This document shows positions 27,488-35,797 of a stretch of 64,000 nucleotides of DNA, piece after piece (within the stretch, counting starts at the first letter, position 1; every line of letters starts with the position of its first letter). The stretch is from CAUZWH01 sp965224275 (GTDB lineage Bacteria > Pseudomonadota > Alphaproteobacteria > SHVV01). The notes beneath the pieces are model-generated. The model was not told where the DNA came from. It searched no databases and saw only the letters and a program-made list of their open reading frames with translations. Position numbers and translations under genes: made by a program. The stretch covers positions 248,001 through 312,000 of the forward strand of contig CBDCYR010000002.1 of NCBI GenBank assembly GCA_965224275.1, in the 5' to 3' direction.

Positions 27488-27542
27488 AGGTGGCCGGGGG
27501 CATTGAGCCCCCGGCCCAGTCTGCGGACTGCCAATGCTCCAG
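27488..27542. repeat. Palindromic dispersed repeat, copy 2
   Basis: GGCCGGGGGC-attga-GCCCCCGGCC is a perfect 10-bp hairpin, followed by CAGTCTGCGG...CCAATGCTCCA, matching copy 1 about 500 bp upstream. The stems are conserved while the loops differ, which suggests selection for the hairpin or gene conversion. Confidence 0.65.
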
Positions 27543-27621
27543 GGGGGAGGCGGAGCACCGGACGTCGCGTCACCCACGCACGGGGAGGAGGCATTGCCAG
27601 GGGTGACGCGATTCGGGGAAT

Positions 27622-28122
27622 TCATCTTTTCACCGCGTAGTAGACGTAGCGATGGGGACCAAACCGGCGCTGGACGAGATGGGCTTCGCGGTCCTGAAAC
27701 AGGCCCATCGCCACCACTTGGCAGGCGCGAACCTCGCGTATGGTTTCGCCGACTTGGCTGTCAGTAGCGAGGTCGCCAATGTGATAGGCGACAAATTCAC
27801 CGGCCTCGGCCGAATCGAATTGTTCGAGAAACTCTCCGAGCGGGCCTTGATCCGAACCTCGGTCTTCGCCGTCACCGAAGCCGTCGCTGATACCGATTTG
27901 TGGCGCCGCTTCCAAATCAACCGTATAGCCAACCCGATCGCCGCGGTCCGACAGGCTCTCCATCTCGCCGGTGACTGCAACCCCGCTTGGCGTAATCGAA
28001 CCGGGTGTGTCGACGGCGATGCCATCGTCAGGAACCGCGGCGGTATTGGCCAACGTCCGATCGACTTCGTCGTGATCGACTGGGCTCGAATGCTCAATCC
28101 TGGTGATAGTCATGACCCTCAT
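27622..28122 (-). CDS. Small phage-type hypothetical protein
   Basis: 166 aa (or 163 from ATG 28113). The N-terminal half is acidic and variable (DNA encodes VDHDEVDRTLANTAAVPDDG...). The C-terminal ~70 residues have a compact, conserved-looking pattern, GEFVAYHIGDLATDSQVGETIREVRACQVVAMG, then LVQRRFGPHRYVYYAVKR, seen in small prophage proteins of alphaproteobacteria. It overlaps the upstream membrane-protein gene by 29 bp, so the two are probably translated together. No function known. Confidence 0.55.
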   Translation of the reverse strand: MRVMTITRIEHSSPVDHDEVDRTLANTAAVPDDGIAVDTPGSITPSGVAVTGEMESLSDRGDRVGYTVDLEAAPQIGISDGFGDGEDRGSDQGPLGEFLEQFDSAEAGEFVAYHIGDLATDSQVGETIREVRACQVVAMGLFQDREAHLVQRRFGPHRYVYYAVKR

Positions 28123-28291
28123 AGATGTTGTTTGGGTCGAAAAACGGTGCGTCTTGCGACCGGTGAAGTCCGGCCATCCGGCTGGTGGTCGTGTCGATGA
28201 ACTGACGCCCTAAAAAGACCACAAGCGCGAGCCCAACGCTGACAATCACGGTGACACCGGCGATAAACCCAAGGATGAAGTTCCAGATCAT
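28094..28291 (-). CDS. Small single-helix membrane protein
   Basis: 65 aa. Residues ~3-28 (WNFILGFIAGVTVIVSVGLALVVFLG) form one membrane helix; the rest (RSQDAPFFDPNNIYEGHDYHQD) is polar. No ribosome site precedes ATG 28291, which sits at the edge of the AT-rich operator region, so a leaderless or weak start is possible. It is the first gene of a minus-strand pair facing away from the CI-like repressor. Confidence 0.5.
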   Translation of the reverse strand: MIWNFILGFIAGVTVIVSVGLALVVFLGRQFIDTTTSRMAGLHRSQDAPFFDPNNIYEGHDYHQD

Positions 28292-28419
28292 GTGTAGAAA
28301 TATGCATATTACGCATATTCAGAGTCAAGGAAAAAATGTATTTCACGTATATTCTTGATTGAATTCACCGAGTTGATTATTCTTCGTGCGTATAATTCGG
28401 GCGGCATCCAACGGAAATA
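28292..28419. promoter_or_regulatory. AT-rich divergent promoter/operator region with repeated ACGyATATTC
   Basis: Between the repressor gene and the divergent membrane-protein gene lies a markedly AT-rich stretch. ACGCATATTC (28311-28320) and ACGTATATTC (28345-28354) are near-identical, with looser copies TGCATATT (28303) and GCGTATAATTC (28388). Repeated sites beside a CI-like gene are likely repressor operators. Confidence 0.5.
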
Positions 28420-29352
28420 ATGAGCGACAACGTAAAAGTGGCGGTGCCATCGCCAAGTCGTACCGCACTCAAGCAACTCGCGACTTGGCGTGCATGGTTC
28501 TACCGTGAGGCGGCCGCGCGCGATCGAACCGTGCGCGGTGACGAGGCCGGTGCGGACCCCGCGGCCTTTGATCGCTGGTATCGGCTTGAACTCGAACGCG
28601 CGCCGGCGATCGACGATGAAGCGGAAATACAAATCCTCTGGGCGTTGCTCGATACGGCGACGACCGCGGGTGGACGCCTGCGCGCGATTCGTAAGCACTA
28701 TCGCCTTACCCAGATCGACATGGCTGCTATCGCCGACGTTGAGCAGGGCACGGTGTCGCGCTGGGAGGCCGATGAAACCGACATCACTGATGCCCACCTC
28801 ACCATCTATTCCCACCTGTGCCAGGGTGCGGCGCTGGCCTTCCTGCGCTATGGCGCCCGGGCCCCAACCCGGCCACCGGCCCCGCGCCGGGTCGGACGCG
28901 TTAGCGCCGGTCAAGCCGTCACACCAATCGCCGGTAAACCGCCACCCGTCGAGCTCGGTGATCTCCAGTTCACCCACGCCCGGGCCGGCGCCACAACTGA
29001 TTTGATGGCGCTGGAAATCGACGACGTGCCCGAGCTCTATCCCCTACGCCCGGGCTGGCTGGTGATCTACGAGGGCGCGCCCGACACGCCGGGCGAGGCG
29101 GCCCAGGAAGTGGCCGGCGACGTATTAAGGGGCCGCCCGGCGACGCTCGACAGATGCCTCGATCAACTCTGCGTCGTTGGCCTCAGCGACCACGCGGACA
29201 ATGGGACCAACGCAGGCCAGGTGTTGCTGCGCGAAGTCCGAGCCGCCGTTAAACCGGGTTTTTACGAACTCGCAACAATCCGGCCCGACACGGCGGATTA
29301 TGGCGAGATCGCCTGGGCCTCGCCGGTGATCGCGCTGTTGCCGCCGCGCTAG
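28420..29352 (+). CDS. Phage CI-like repressor (HTH plus S24-like fold)
   Basis: 310 aa. A Cro/CI-type helix-turn-helix lies at residues ~88-120 (LRAIRKHYRLTQIDMAAIADVEQGTVSRWE). The C-terminal ~120 residues recall the S24/LexA fold (MALEIDDVPELYPLRPGWLVIYEG, CVVGLSD, LLREVRAAVKPGFYEL), but the GDSM-type nucleophile segment is IDDV, so autocleavage is unlikely. An unusual N-terminal ~80 residues precede the helix-turn-helix. ATG 28420 follows GGAAATA. It probably represses itself and the divergent minus-strand pair through the operators in between. Confidence 0.75.
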   Translation: MSDNVKVAVPSPSRTALKQLATWRAWFYREAAARDRTVRGDEAGADPAAFDRWYRLELERAPAIDDEAEIQILWALLDTATTAGGRLRAIRKHYRLTQIDMAAIADVEQGTVSRWEADETDITDAHLTIYSHLCQGAALAFLRYGARAPTRPPAPRRVGRVSAGQAVTPIAGKPPPVELGDLQFTHARAGATTDLMALEIDDVPELYPLRPGWLVIYEGAPDTPGEAAQEVAGDVLRGRPATLDRCLDQLCVVGLSDHADNGTNAGQVLLREVRAAVKPGFYELATIRPDTADYGEIAWASPVIALLPPR

Positions 29353-29435
29353 CACACGTCAATAGTCTCGACCCCTCCTGACATCGTCACGCCATTGTCA
29401 TGATTTGACCCCAGTTGGTCGGATAGAGTGGGCGC

Positions 29436-29624
29436 TTGATGACCGACGACCCCAACAAGATCGCGACCTGGTTGATCAAGGAGCACGGACCCGACGGTGC
29501 TTACCTCGCCGCCATCGATGGCGCCGCGCAGGCGATGAGCGATGGTGATGGCTATCGGCTCAGCATATGGCGCGACGTCAAACGCACCCTGACCGAGCGC
29601 GCCAAGCTGTACGAATCCGAGTAA
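29436..29624 (+). CDS. Small hypothetical protein
   Basis: 62 aa. The sequence TWLIKEHGPDGAYLAAIDGAAQAMSDGDGYRLSIWRDVKRTLTERAKL is helical and amphipathic, similar in style to small phage or plasmid proteins with no known role. No strong ribosome site precedes the two adjacent ATGs. The coding-like composition is the main support. Confidence 0.45.
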   Translation: MMTDDPNKIATWLIKEHGPDGAYLAAIDGAAQAMSDGDGYRLSIWRDVKRTLTERAKLYESE

Positions 29625-29758
29625 CGGGCCGGCTCGACGCACCCTCACAAGACGACTGGCCGCTCGCACACGTTGCGCGGACAGCGAGCTTGGCCAGACG
29701 GCTTAGGCGTCATAATCAACACCCAATCAATTCGGGGAGATCATCTCAAAGGAGAACA

Positions 29759-29824
29759 ATGGAATACGGGTACTTGCCTTCAGAGCAACGAGTAATATTA
29801 CATTTGGGACTTTGTAATCTGTAG
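29759..29824 (+). CDS. Possible 21-residue leader peptide upstream of the toxin-antitoxin genes
   Basis: AAAGGAG lies 6 bases before ATG 29759, followed by 21 codons (MEYGYLPSEQRVILHLGLCN plus L) and TAG. The stop falls inside a palindrome just before the toxin gene. The region is AT-richer than its surroundings. It may be a leader peptide or simply a remnant of an upstream gene. Confidence 0.35.
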   Translation: MEYGYLPSEQRVILHLGLCNL

Positions 29825-29838
29825 GTATATTTACCTAC
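29821..29838. promoter_or_regulatory. Palindromic operator before the toxin-antitoxin operon
   Basis: GTAGGTA-TATT-TACCTAC is a perfect 7-bp inverted repeat ending 9 bases before the toxin ATG. Such palindromes are usual binding sites for the HTH antitoxin of the operon. Confidence 0.6.
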
Positions 29839-29847
29839 ACTATAAAC

Positions 29848-30159
29848 ATGATACGAGCGATTAAATGGATAAAGGCCGCAGACAAAGATTTTCGGAAATT
29901 TCCGACTACTGTTCAGCGGGAGATGGCGGTTGCGCTACGTGCTGCAGCTGCTGGCGAGATGGCAGACATAGCCAAACCGATGAAAGGTTTGGGAAGTGGC
30001 GTATATGAGCTGGCACTAGCCTACCGGCGTGACGCCTACCGCGCCGTGTACGCGGTCCAGATCGGCGAGGACGTGTGGGTAATCCATGCGTTCCAGAAGA
30101 AATCTACTCGCGGGGTTAAGACGCTCAACAGGAGATCGCCACGATCAAGGAGAGACTGA
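29848..30159 (+). CDS. Gp49/HigB-type toxin with altered C-terminus
   Basis: 103 aa as written. IKWIKAADKDFRKFPTTVQREMAVALRAAA, then VYELALAYRRDAYRAVYAVQIGEDVWVIHAFQKKSTRG, match the Gp49/HigB group of RelE-fold ribosome-dependent mRNA interferases. After KKSTRGVKT the frame gives LNRRSPRSRRD and stops. One base missing near 30123 explains this: the next frame reads QQEIATIKERLKRLREMLK, the usual C-terminal helix, and stops in a TGA overlapping the antitoxin ATG. The catalytic core is present, so function may survive. ATG 29848 has no clear ribosome site. Confidence 0.75.
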   Translation: MIRAIKWIKAADKDFRKFPTTVQREMAVALRAAAAGEMADIAKPMKGLGSGVYELALAYRRDAYRAVYAVQIGEDVWVIHAFQKKSTRGVKTLNRRSPRSRRD

Positions 30160-30181
30160 AACGACTAAGGGAGATGCTCAA

Positions 30182-30487
30182 ATGAGTGAAGAAATCGAAA
30201 TTGCTGAAGGTACCGGGAGTGTCTTTGAAGATCTTGGCTTTGCCGATGCTGATCTTATGGAGCTGAAAGCGTCACTAGCCGCAGAGCTTCTACGCATCAT
30301 GCGTGAGCGAAAAATATCTGTACGTGCAGTCGGTAAGCTCGCCGGTGTGCACTTCAGCGACATTGAGAAAATCCGCAAATGCAAACTCGACAGCTTTTCT
30401 TTTGACAGGCTGTATAGAATTGTTCGCACCTTAGACAAGCGGGTCAATGTCAAAATCACCCTTGGAGACGAGAGCGCCGCCGCTTGA
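30182..30487 (+). CDS. HTH-domain antitoxin (HTH_37-like)
   Basis: 101 aa. The helix-turn-helix lies at residues ~45-75 (LRIMRERKISVRAVGKLAGVHFSDIEKIRKCKLDSFSFDRL), followed by RTLDKRVNVKITL, the pattern of antitoxins paired with Gp49-type toxins. It should neutralise the upstream toxin and repress the operon through the nearby palindrome. ATG 30182 follows GGGAG and is preferred over the in-frame extension to 30086, which overlaps the toxin. Base composition is AT-richer than the chromosome, a sign of transfer. Confidence 0.8.
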   Translation: MSEEIEIAEGTGSVFEDLGFADADLMELKASLAAELLRIMRERKISVRAVGKLAGVHFSDIEKIRKCKLDSFSFDRLYRIVRTLDKRVNVKITLGDESAAA

Positions 30488-30604
30488 ATGGCGACGTAGG
30501 AATTAGAGAGGGATCACCAAGGAACAGGCCATCGGGATGGCGCCACGTCGGGCGTTTGAACGGCCAATCGCCGCACCTCGTATGACGAACGGCTTAACCA
30601 GTGC

Positions 30605-31147
30605 TCAGGTCTGGTCGAGCGACAAACGAAGCGCGAGCTCATCCACACAGTCATCCACGCTTTTCCCGGCGGTGTCGATCACGATGTGGGCACGGCGCCA
30701 AGCGCTGTACTCCCGGTTTAGGTCGTCTTGCCAGCCCGGTAATATCAGGCCGCTGATGTCGCCAGTGCGACCCTCAACCCGCTGGCGATGCTCATCCGGA
30801 TCGGAACAGATAATTTCCACTTCGATGCCCGCACAACCGGCGCGGTCTGCCGTCCGCAACCACGCGGTCCGCGTCAGTTCGATGGGGTTCACCGAATCGG
30901 CGATGACGGTTCTGCGGAGCCGCAAGTTGTCCTCGGCAAGTGCATAGCCGACCTCGTAACCGGCGTCTTCGGCCGGGTGAATCCGCAAGCTGGAATTGGC
31001 GATGGCCTGCTCGATGCTGTCGATACGCAGATAGGTGGCGCCGGTTCGCCGCGCGAGTTCGTAGGCAAGTGCCGATTTTCCCACACCGGGCAGCCCGGCA
31101 AGGATGATCAGCACGGGCCGATCCGCGGAATCGGCGTCGTTCGGCAA
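30605..31147 (-). CDS. P-loop kinase-like protein (AAA_33 type)
   Basis: 180 aa. Walker A is AGLPGVGKSALAYELARR (~residue 17), followed by a substrate-lid region and VIADSVNPIELTRTAWLRTADRAG as the Walker B-like strand. The family phosphorylates small molecules such as nucleosides, sugars or antibiotics. It ends close to a toxin-antitoxin pair and begins 18 bp downstream of the Rieske gene on the same strand, so it may be the last gene of that operon. The substrate is unknown. Confidence 0.75.
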   Translation of the reverse strand: MPNDADSADRPVLIILAGLPGVGKSALAYELARRTGATYLRIDSIEQAIANSSLRIHPAEDAGYEVGYALAEDNLRLRRTVIADSVNPIELTRTAWLRTADRAGCAGIEVEIICSDPDEHRQRVEGRTGDISGLILPGWQDDLNREYSAWRRAHIVIDTAGKSVDDCVDELALRLSLDQT

Positions 31148-31165
31148 ATCCCGCTTCGCGCGGTT

Positions 31166-32536
31166 CTACTCCGCCGCCTCGACAGAGCACAGCGGGATGT
31201 GGCCGCCTTCCTGGCGATAGCGCGCAATCAAGTCGCGGCCGGACTGGCGCAGCAGCTCGGTGTCAGCGGCGGCATCGGCCGCCTTGGGCACCCGCAGCGC
31301 GCTATCGCCACCATAGGTCGGCATCAGTTTGCCGGTGCGCCACACGTTAGCTGGATCCTTGCCTTCGGCTACGGCACCGATGCCGTCTCGAATGCCGCGG
31401 CGCATCATGGCGACGCCACGATCCGAAGTGCCGAGATGCTCGCGCGCATGCACCGCGATCGGTCCCTGGCCGATTTGCGCCTCGTAGTCGCCGGGCTCGC
31501 GTTGCATTTCTTCGTAGGTCCGCCCCGAGGCGTTGAACCTGAGCGCCGCCGACGCCTGTTTGGTGCGCGGGTTGGCCTTGCCCTCGGGCGTCAGTACCAG
31601 ACTGACCTCCATCATGTTGACGTCATCGATCGGCACCGCCCACAGCACCAGATAGGGCAGCGCATGCATTTCATCTTCGCCGGCGGCGAGCTGCGGCGGC
31701 CAGTTCGCGATCTGGCCGAGGGCTGCGATGTTGGGCCAGATATATTCGATGTTGCGCACCCATACGGTTTGGTCGTCGAGTCGGCGCATTTCCAGCGTCA
31801 CGATGCCGGTCTCGGTCTCGATATATTCGGCTTCGCCGAGCATGGTCAGCTGTTCGACCAGCCCGCCGCCGGGGGTGGTGAACTGGACGCCCGAGTGCTC
31901 GGCATGGAGCCACTCCTCATGCTGAGGATCGACGAAATTGTCGACGATCTGCAGCCAGTTGCATTCTTTGACATTGGGCCCACCGAGGAGTTCGCCGCAC
32001 TGGAGTTCGTAACCCGGAATATTGAGCAGATCGAGCGCCCACATATCGGGCATCTGCTCGGGCGGACCCATATAGGCCCAGATCGAGCCGCCCAGTTCCT
32101 TAACCGGATAGGCGCCATGATAGAAGCGATCCTTGAGCGTGCTGTCGGCCGGCTCGAGCGGGGTGTCGAGAATCTTGCCATCGACGTCGAACAGCCAGCC
32201 GTGGTAGCAGCAGCGGATGCCGCGCTGCTCGATGCGGCCATATTCGAGCGAGGTGCCGCGGTGGCTGCAATGCAGCTGCAACAGGCCGATCTCGCCACGA
32301 CCATCACGAAACACCACCAGATCTTCGCCCAAGACGCGCCGCCGCAGCGGCAGGTCGGTGAGTTCGTGGACGTAGCCGATCGGCTGCCAGAAACGCCGGA
32401 GATACTCGCCGCACGGCGTGTTGGGGCCGACATGGGTGAGGAACGCATCCTCGCCGCCAGCGTCGCGTTCGTGATAGGCGCCGAACGCCTGCTTGATAAA
32501 CCCGGTCTTTTTGATTTCGCTCTCGACCACTGCCAT
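31166..32536 (-). CDS. Rieske non-heme iron oxygenase, alpha subunit (phthalate 4,5-dioxygenase-like)
   Basis: 456 aa. The Rieske [2Fe-2S] ligands are C90, H92, C109 and H112 (LHCSHRG ... RCCYHGW). The mononuclear iron site fits DNFVDPQHEEWLHAEHSG, with Asp-x-x-His-x4-His. This type of oxygenase uses NAD(P)H-derived electrons to hydroxylate or demethylate aromatic and heteroaromatic substrates. It is a close paralogue of the next gene upstream (14 bp away), and the two probably arose by duplication. No ferredoxin or reductase gene is near. The substrate cannot be read from the sequence. Confidence 0.88.
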   Translation of the reverse strand: MAVVESEIKKTGFIKQAFGAYHERDAGGEDAFLTHVGPNTPCGEYLRRFWQPIGYVHELTDLPLRRRVLGEDLVVFRDGRGEIGLLQLHCSHRGTSLEYGRIEQRGIRCCYHGWLFDVDGKILDTPLEPADSTLKDRFYHGAYPVKELGGSIWAYMGPPEQMPDMWALDLLNIPGYELQCGELLGGPNVKECNWLQIVDNFVDPQHEEWLHAEHSGVQFTTPGGGLVEQLTMLGEAEYIETETGIVTLEMRRLDDQTVWVRNIEYIWPNIAALGQIANWPPQLAAGEDEMHALPYLVLWAVPIDDVNMMEVSLVLTPEGKANPRTKQASAALRFNASGRTYEEMQREPGDYEAQIGQGPIAVHAREHLGTSDRGVAMMRRGIRDGIGAVAEGKDPANVWRTGKLMPTYGGDSALRVPKAADAAADTELLRQSGRDLIARYRQEGGHIPLCSVEAAE

Positions 32537-32550
32537 AGCGATCCCGTCCT

Positions 32551-33948
32551 CTATTCTGCCGCGGTGTGGGCCGTCACCTTGGCCGCGCCGGTGCGATCGA
32601 TGTGGCCGCCCTTGGCGATATAGCGCTCGACCAGGTCACGGCCGGCTTGCCGCATCACCTGCTTGTCCGCGGCTTCGTCGGCAAGCCGCTCAAGCCGCAT
32701 CGCCGCATCGCCGGAATAGGTCGCCACCATGCGGCCGTCGCGGAACACGTTGGGCGGATCACCGCCTGCCTGCACCGTCTCGATCGCTTCACGCAGGTCG
32801 CGGCGCAGCATGGCGACGCCTTTGTCGATGGTGCCGAGATGCTCACGGGCGTGCACCGCAATCGGGCGCTGGCCGATCTGGGCCTCATAGTCGCCGGGGA
32901 TGCGCTGCATCTGTTCGTAATGGCGACCCGATGAATTCGATTCGAGCGCCGACATCGGATACTTGGTGCGCGGGTTTTCTTCGCCGATCGGGGTCAGCAC
33001 CAGGCTGATTTCCATGGTGTTGACGTCATCCATCGGCACCGCCCAATCGAACGTGATCGGAAAATCGTGGATCTCGTTCTGACCCTCGGCGAACATCGGC
33101 GGCCACTCCGGCAACTGGCCGAGCACGGCAATGTTGGGTGCGATATATTCGATGTTGCGCACCCACACCGTATCGTCCGAGATCCGGCGCATCTCAAGCG
33201 TGACGATACCGGTCGGCGAGACCACATATTCGCCTTCGCCGATGATGTTGAGGTCTTCCACCAGCTTGCCGTTGCGGCTGATGAATTGGGTGCCGGAGTG
33301 CCGGGCGTGGAGAATTTCCTCGTGCTGGGGGTCGACAAAATTGTCGACGATCTGCAACCAGTTGCACGGCTTGTGGTTGGGCCCGCCGTGCAGTTCTCCA
33401 GGCTCGAAGGTATAGCCCGGGATGGCCAGCAGGTCGAAGTTTGGTGCATCCGGAATCTTGTCGGGCGGGCCCATATAGCCCCACACCACGTCGTGGTGCT
33501 CTTCGGCGATGTAGGCGCCGTGGAAAAAGCGGTCTTTCAAAGTGCTGTCTGGCGGCTCGATCGGAGTGTCGAGAATGCGTCCGTCGACGTCGAACTGCCA
33601 GCCGTGATAGCAGCAGCGAATACCGCGCTCTTCGATCCGGCCAAATTCCAGCGAGGTGCCGCGGTGGCAGCAATGCAGTTGCAGCAAGCCGACCTTGCCG
33701 CGCCCGTCGCGGAATACCACGAGGTCCTCGCCCATGATCTTCTTGCGCACCGGCAGGTCCTTGAGCTCGCGGCTATAGGCGATCGGATGCCAGAAGCGGC
33801 GCAGGTATTCGCCGCACGGCGTGCCCGGCCCGGTGTGGGTGAGGAAGGCATCCTCCAGCGGAACCTCGCGTTGGTCGTAGGCGCCGTAGGGCCGCTTGAT
33901 GTTCTCGGTCTTGGTTATCCCGGTGTTGTCACTTTCAGCAACGCTCAT
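32551..33948 (-). CDS. Rieske non-heme iron oxygenase, alpha subunit (paralogue)
   Basis: 465 aa. The Rieske ligands are C93, H95, C112 and H115 (LHCCHRG ... RCCYHGW), and the iron site is DNFVDPQHEEILHARHSG. It shares the same architecture and many identical stretches with the gene downstream (GTSLE.GRIE.RGIRCCYHGW, PIAVHAREHLGT). The pair might form hetero-oligomers or act on related substrates. It starts 11 bp after the amidohydrolase gene, in one operon. Confidence 0.88.
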   Translation of the reverse strand: MSVAESDNTGITKTENIKRPYGAYDQREVPLEDAFLTHTGPGTPCGEYLRRFWHPIAYSRELKDLPVRKKIMGEDLVVFRDGRGKVGLLQLHCCHRGTSLEFGRIEERGIRCCYHGWQFDVDGRILDTPIEPPDSTLKDRFFHGAYIAEEHHDVVWGYMGPPDKIPDAPNFDLLAIPGYTFEPGELHGGPNHKPCNWLQIVDNFVDPQHEEILHARHSGTQFISRNGKLVEDLNIIGEGEYVVSPTGIVTLEMRRISDDTVWVRNIEYIAPNIAVLGQLPEWPPMFAEGQNEIHDFPITFDWAVPMDDVNTMEISLVLTPIGEENPRTKYPMSALESNSSGRHYEQMQRIPGDYEAQIGQRPIAVHAREHLGTIDKGVAMLRRDLREAIETVQAGGDPPNVFRDGRMVATYSGDAAMRLERLADEAADKQVMRQAGRDLVERYIAKGGHIDRTGAAKVTAHTAAE

Positions 33949-33959
33949 GGCTGACCTCC

Positions 33960-35249
33960 CTACTCCGCCGCGATGCGCTGGAACTGCAACATCTCATCGC
34001 TCGCACCGCCATTGAGGTCGACCGCTTTGCCATCTTTAACCACGGCCGATAGATGGCTCGGGTCCTGCAACACAGTGATGTCGGCCAGTGGATCGGCGTT
34101 AAGCACGATCACGTCGGCCAACTTGCCCCGTTCCAATGTGCCAACCTCGCCGTCGAGCCCGACCGCCACCGCATTGTTGGCGGTGCTGGCCAGGATCGCC
34201 TCCATCGGGGTGAAGCCGACCTCGTTGACGAAGATCTCAGCTTCCTTGGCGTGGTAAGTACCGTAGCTCATCCAGCCGATATTGCCGGTGTCGCTGCCGG
34301 CCAGCAGCTTGACGCCGCGCTTGTGGGCGCGCCGGCAGGTGTCGGCGCAGGCGTCCATGTGGCGGCTAAGCACGGGCTTTTCGTTGGGGAACAGGCCGAA
34401 GCCGCCCTCGCGCTGGATCGCCAGGATGGCGCTGGTAAAGGTCGGCAACAGCGCCGTGCCGGCCTTGGCCATGGCATCGAGGTCGGCATTGGTGGCGAGA
34501 TCGCCGTGAATGATCCAATCAAATCCGGCTTTGGTCGCGGCCCGCGTCGACGCCGAACCGCGGCTGTGGATGGCGCATTTGAGATTGCGGCGGTGGGCCT
34601 CGCTGGCGATGGCGGCGAGCTCACCGTCGGTAAAGGCCTGGAAGTCGCCCCAATCGCTGTCGATCAGTTTGATGAAATTGACGTAGTGCTTGGCCTGGCG
34701 CCGCACCTCGGCGACCATTTCATCGGCGCCATGACACAGCTTGCTGATCGCATGGTCGGGGGTGCCGACCCAATGGGGTTCGCGATCGCCGCCGCCACCC
34801 AGCACGCTGAGCAGGCGCCCAGCACAGAAGATTCGGGGGCCTTCGATCAGTCCGGCGTTGATCGCTTCGCGCACGGCAACATCGCTGAACCAGGCGCCGC
34901 CCGGCACCGAGACGCTGGTAACGCCGGCGCGCAGCACCGCTTGCGCGTTCATCGCCGTGCGCAGGGTAGAAAACTCAGAGCTGACCGTGCCACGGCCGAT
35001 CCCGGGATACATGGGGTGGCCGAACGAGAGGTGGACATGGGCATCGATCAGGCCGGGCATCACCCATTGTCCGGTCGCGTCGATCACCTCGACATTGCGG
35101 CCTCTCAGGTTCAAGCCCTTGGGCTTGGCGCCGATCGATTTGATGCGGTTGCCCTCAACCACGAGGCAATCGTTTTTCTTAGGTTTGCCGCCGCTACCGT
35201 CGATCAGCGTCCCGCCCCGGATGACGAGAGTTTTGCCGCTGGCTGCCAT
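33960..35249 (-). CDS. Amidohydrolase family metal-dependent hydrolase
   Basis: 429 aa from ATG 35249, which follows GGGGAGGAACCCT, a clear ribosome site. Metal site: DAHVHLSFG near residue 65 (HxH), a Lys/His region KCAIHSRGSASTRAATKAG, DWIIHGDLA and the Asp in LLAGSDTGNIGW. It has the beta-sandwich plus TIM-barrel layout of the imidazolonepropionase/prolidase-like group. It would hydrolyse a cyclic amide, amidine or similar C-N bond; the substrate is unknown. It is the first gene of an operon with two Rieske oxygenases, which suggests action on a product of ring hydroxylation. Confidence 0.85.
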   Translation of the reverse strand: MAASGKTLVIRGGTLIDGSGGKPKKNDCLVVEGNRIKSIGAKPKGLNLRGRNVEVIDATGQWVMPGLIDAHVHLSFGHPMYPGIGRGTVSSEFSTLRTAMNAQAVLRAGVTSVSVPGGAWFSDVAVREAINAGLIEGPRIFCAGRLLSVLGGGGDREPHWVGTPDHAISKLCHGADEMVAEVRRQAKHYVNFIKLIDSDWGDFQAFTDGELAAIASEAHRRNLKCAIHSRGSASTRAATKAGFDWIIHGDLATNADLDAMAKAGTALLPTFTSAILAIQREGGFGLFPNEKPVLSRHMDACADTCRRAHKRGVKLLAGSDTGNIGWMSYGTYHAKEAEIFVNEVGFTPMEAILASTANNAVAVGLDGEVGTLERGKLADVIVLNADPLADITVLQDPSHLSAVVKDGKAVDLNGGASDEMLQFQRIAAE

Positions 35250-35354
35250 AGGGTTCCTCCCCTGAGATCCCAATTCGTGTCGAGACCAGCAATTCTAGGC
35301 GAGGGTCGCAAACGCGTCGAATCCGCGCCTGGACCTACCATCATAATCTGTCAT

Positions 35355-35687
35355 ATGGCCGACGACGGTAGGAAGCCGCTTCCGCCATCGAGCCGCACCG
35401 AAGAAGTTCTCGGCTGGACCCTCACGGCCGTTTTCTGCGCCGGTCCGCTCGTGCTCGTTATCGCAGGCGAACCCTTTGGTGTGGTCATTGCAAGTGGATG
35501 GTGTGGCGCCATGGCGACAATGATGTTGATGAACCGGGTTCGCGCGGGCCGTTTCGGCATTGGGCGAAAGCACTTGTACGACACATCAATTCGATGCTGG
35601 ACCTACACCCGCGCTACGACGGCTCTCGTTATCTTTCTGGATTGGATCACGATCGACACGCCCGCGCGATCTCGCGGCTCACGATAG
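35355..35687 (+). CDS. Small membrane protein
   Basis: 110 aa from ATG 35355. Two hydrophobic segments (LGWTLTAVFCAGPLVLVIAG and VVIASGWCGAMATMMLM) follow a polar N-terminus, and a third weak one lies near the end (ATTALVIFLDWI). It faces away from the amidohydrolase gene. No family is recognised, and no strong ribosome site precedes the start. Confidence 0.4.
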   Translation: MADDGRKPLPPSSRTEEVLGWTLTAVFCAGPLVLVIAGEPFGVVIASGWCGAMATMMLMNRVRAGRFGIGRKHLYDTSIRCWTYTRATTALVIFLDWITIDTPARSRGSR

Positions 35688-35797
35688 CCCGGCGCAGCGG
35701 AACCTAACCCATCTCGCGTTCCCTCGATTGTGGCGCCGCGCACAGTACCGCGTGACTTGCTAAGCTATGAAATGCGGCACGTCACGCAAGGACGCGA

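Larger units (their letters stand above)
26806..27621. other. Repeat-bearing region without an intact gene, 816 bp
   Basis: No gene is convincing here. The region contains a 112-bp tandem duplication and two copies of a ~55-bp palindromic repeat, reported separately. Several long open frames exist on both strands, but their composition looks like chance GC-rich translation. Confidence 0.5.

Noticed and set aside
30788..32623. 611-codon open frame on the plus strand
   Set aside because: It lies opposite a Rieske oxygenase and a kinase gene with intact motifs; no ribosome site or domain supports it.
34053..35354. Long plus-strand frame leading into the small membrane protein
   Set aside because: The first ~430 codons are antisense to the amidohydrolase; only the part from 35355 could be a gene.
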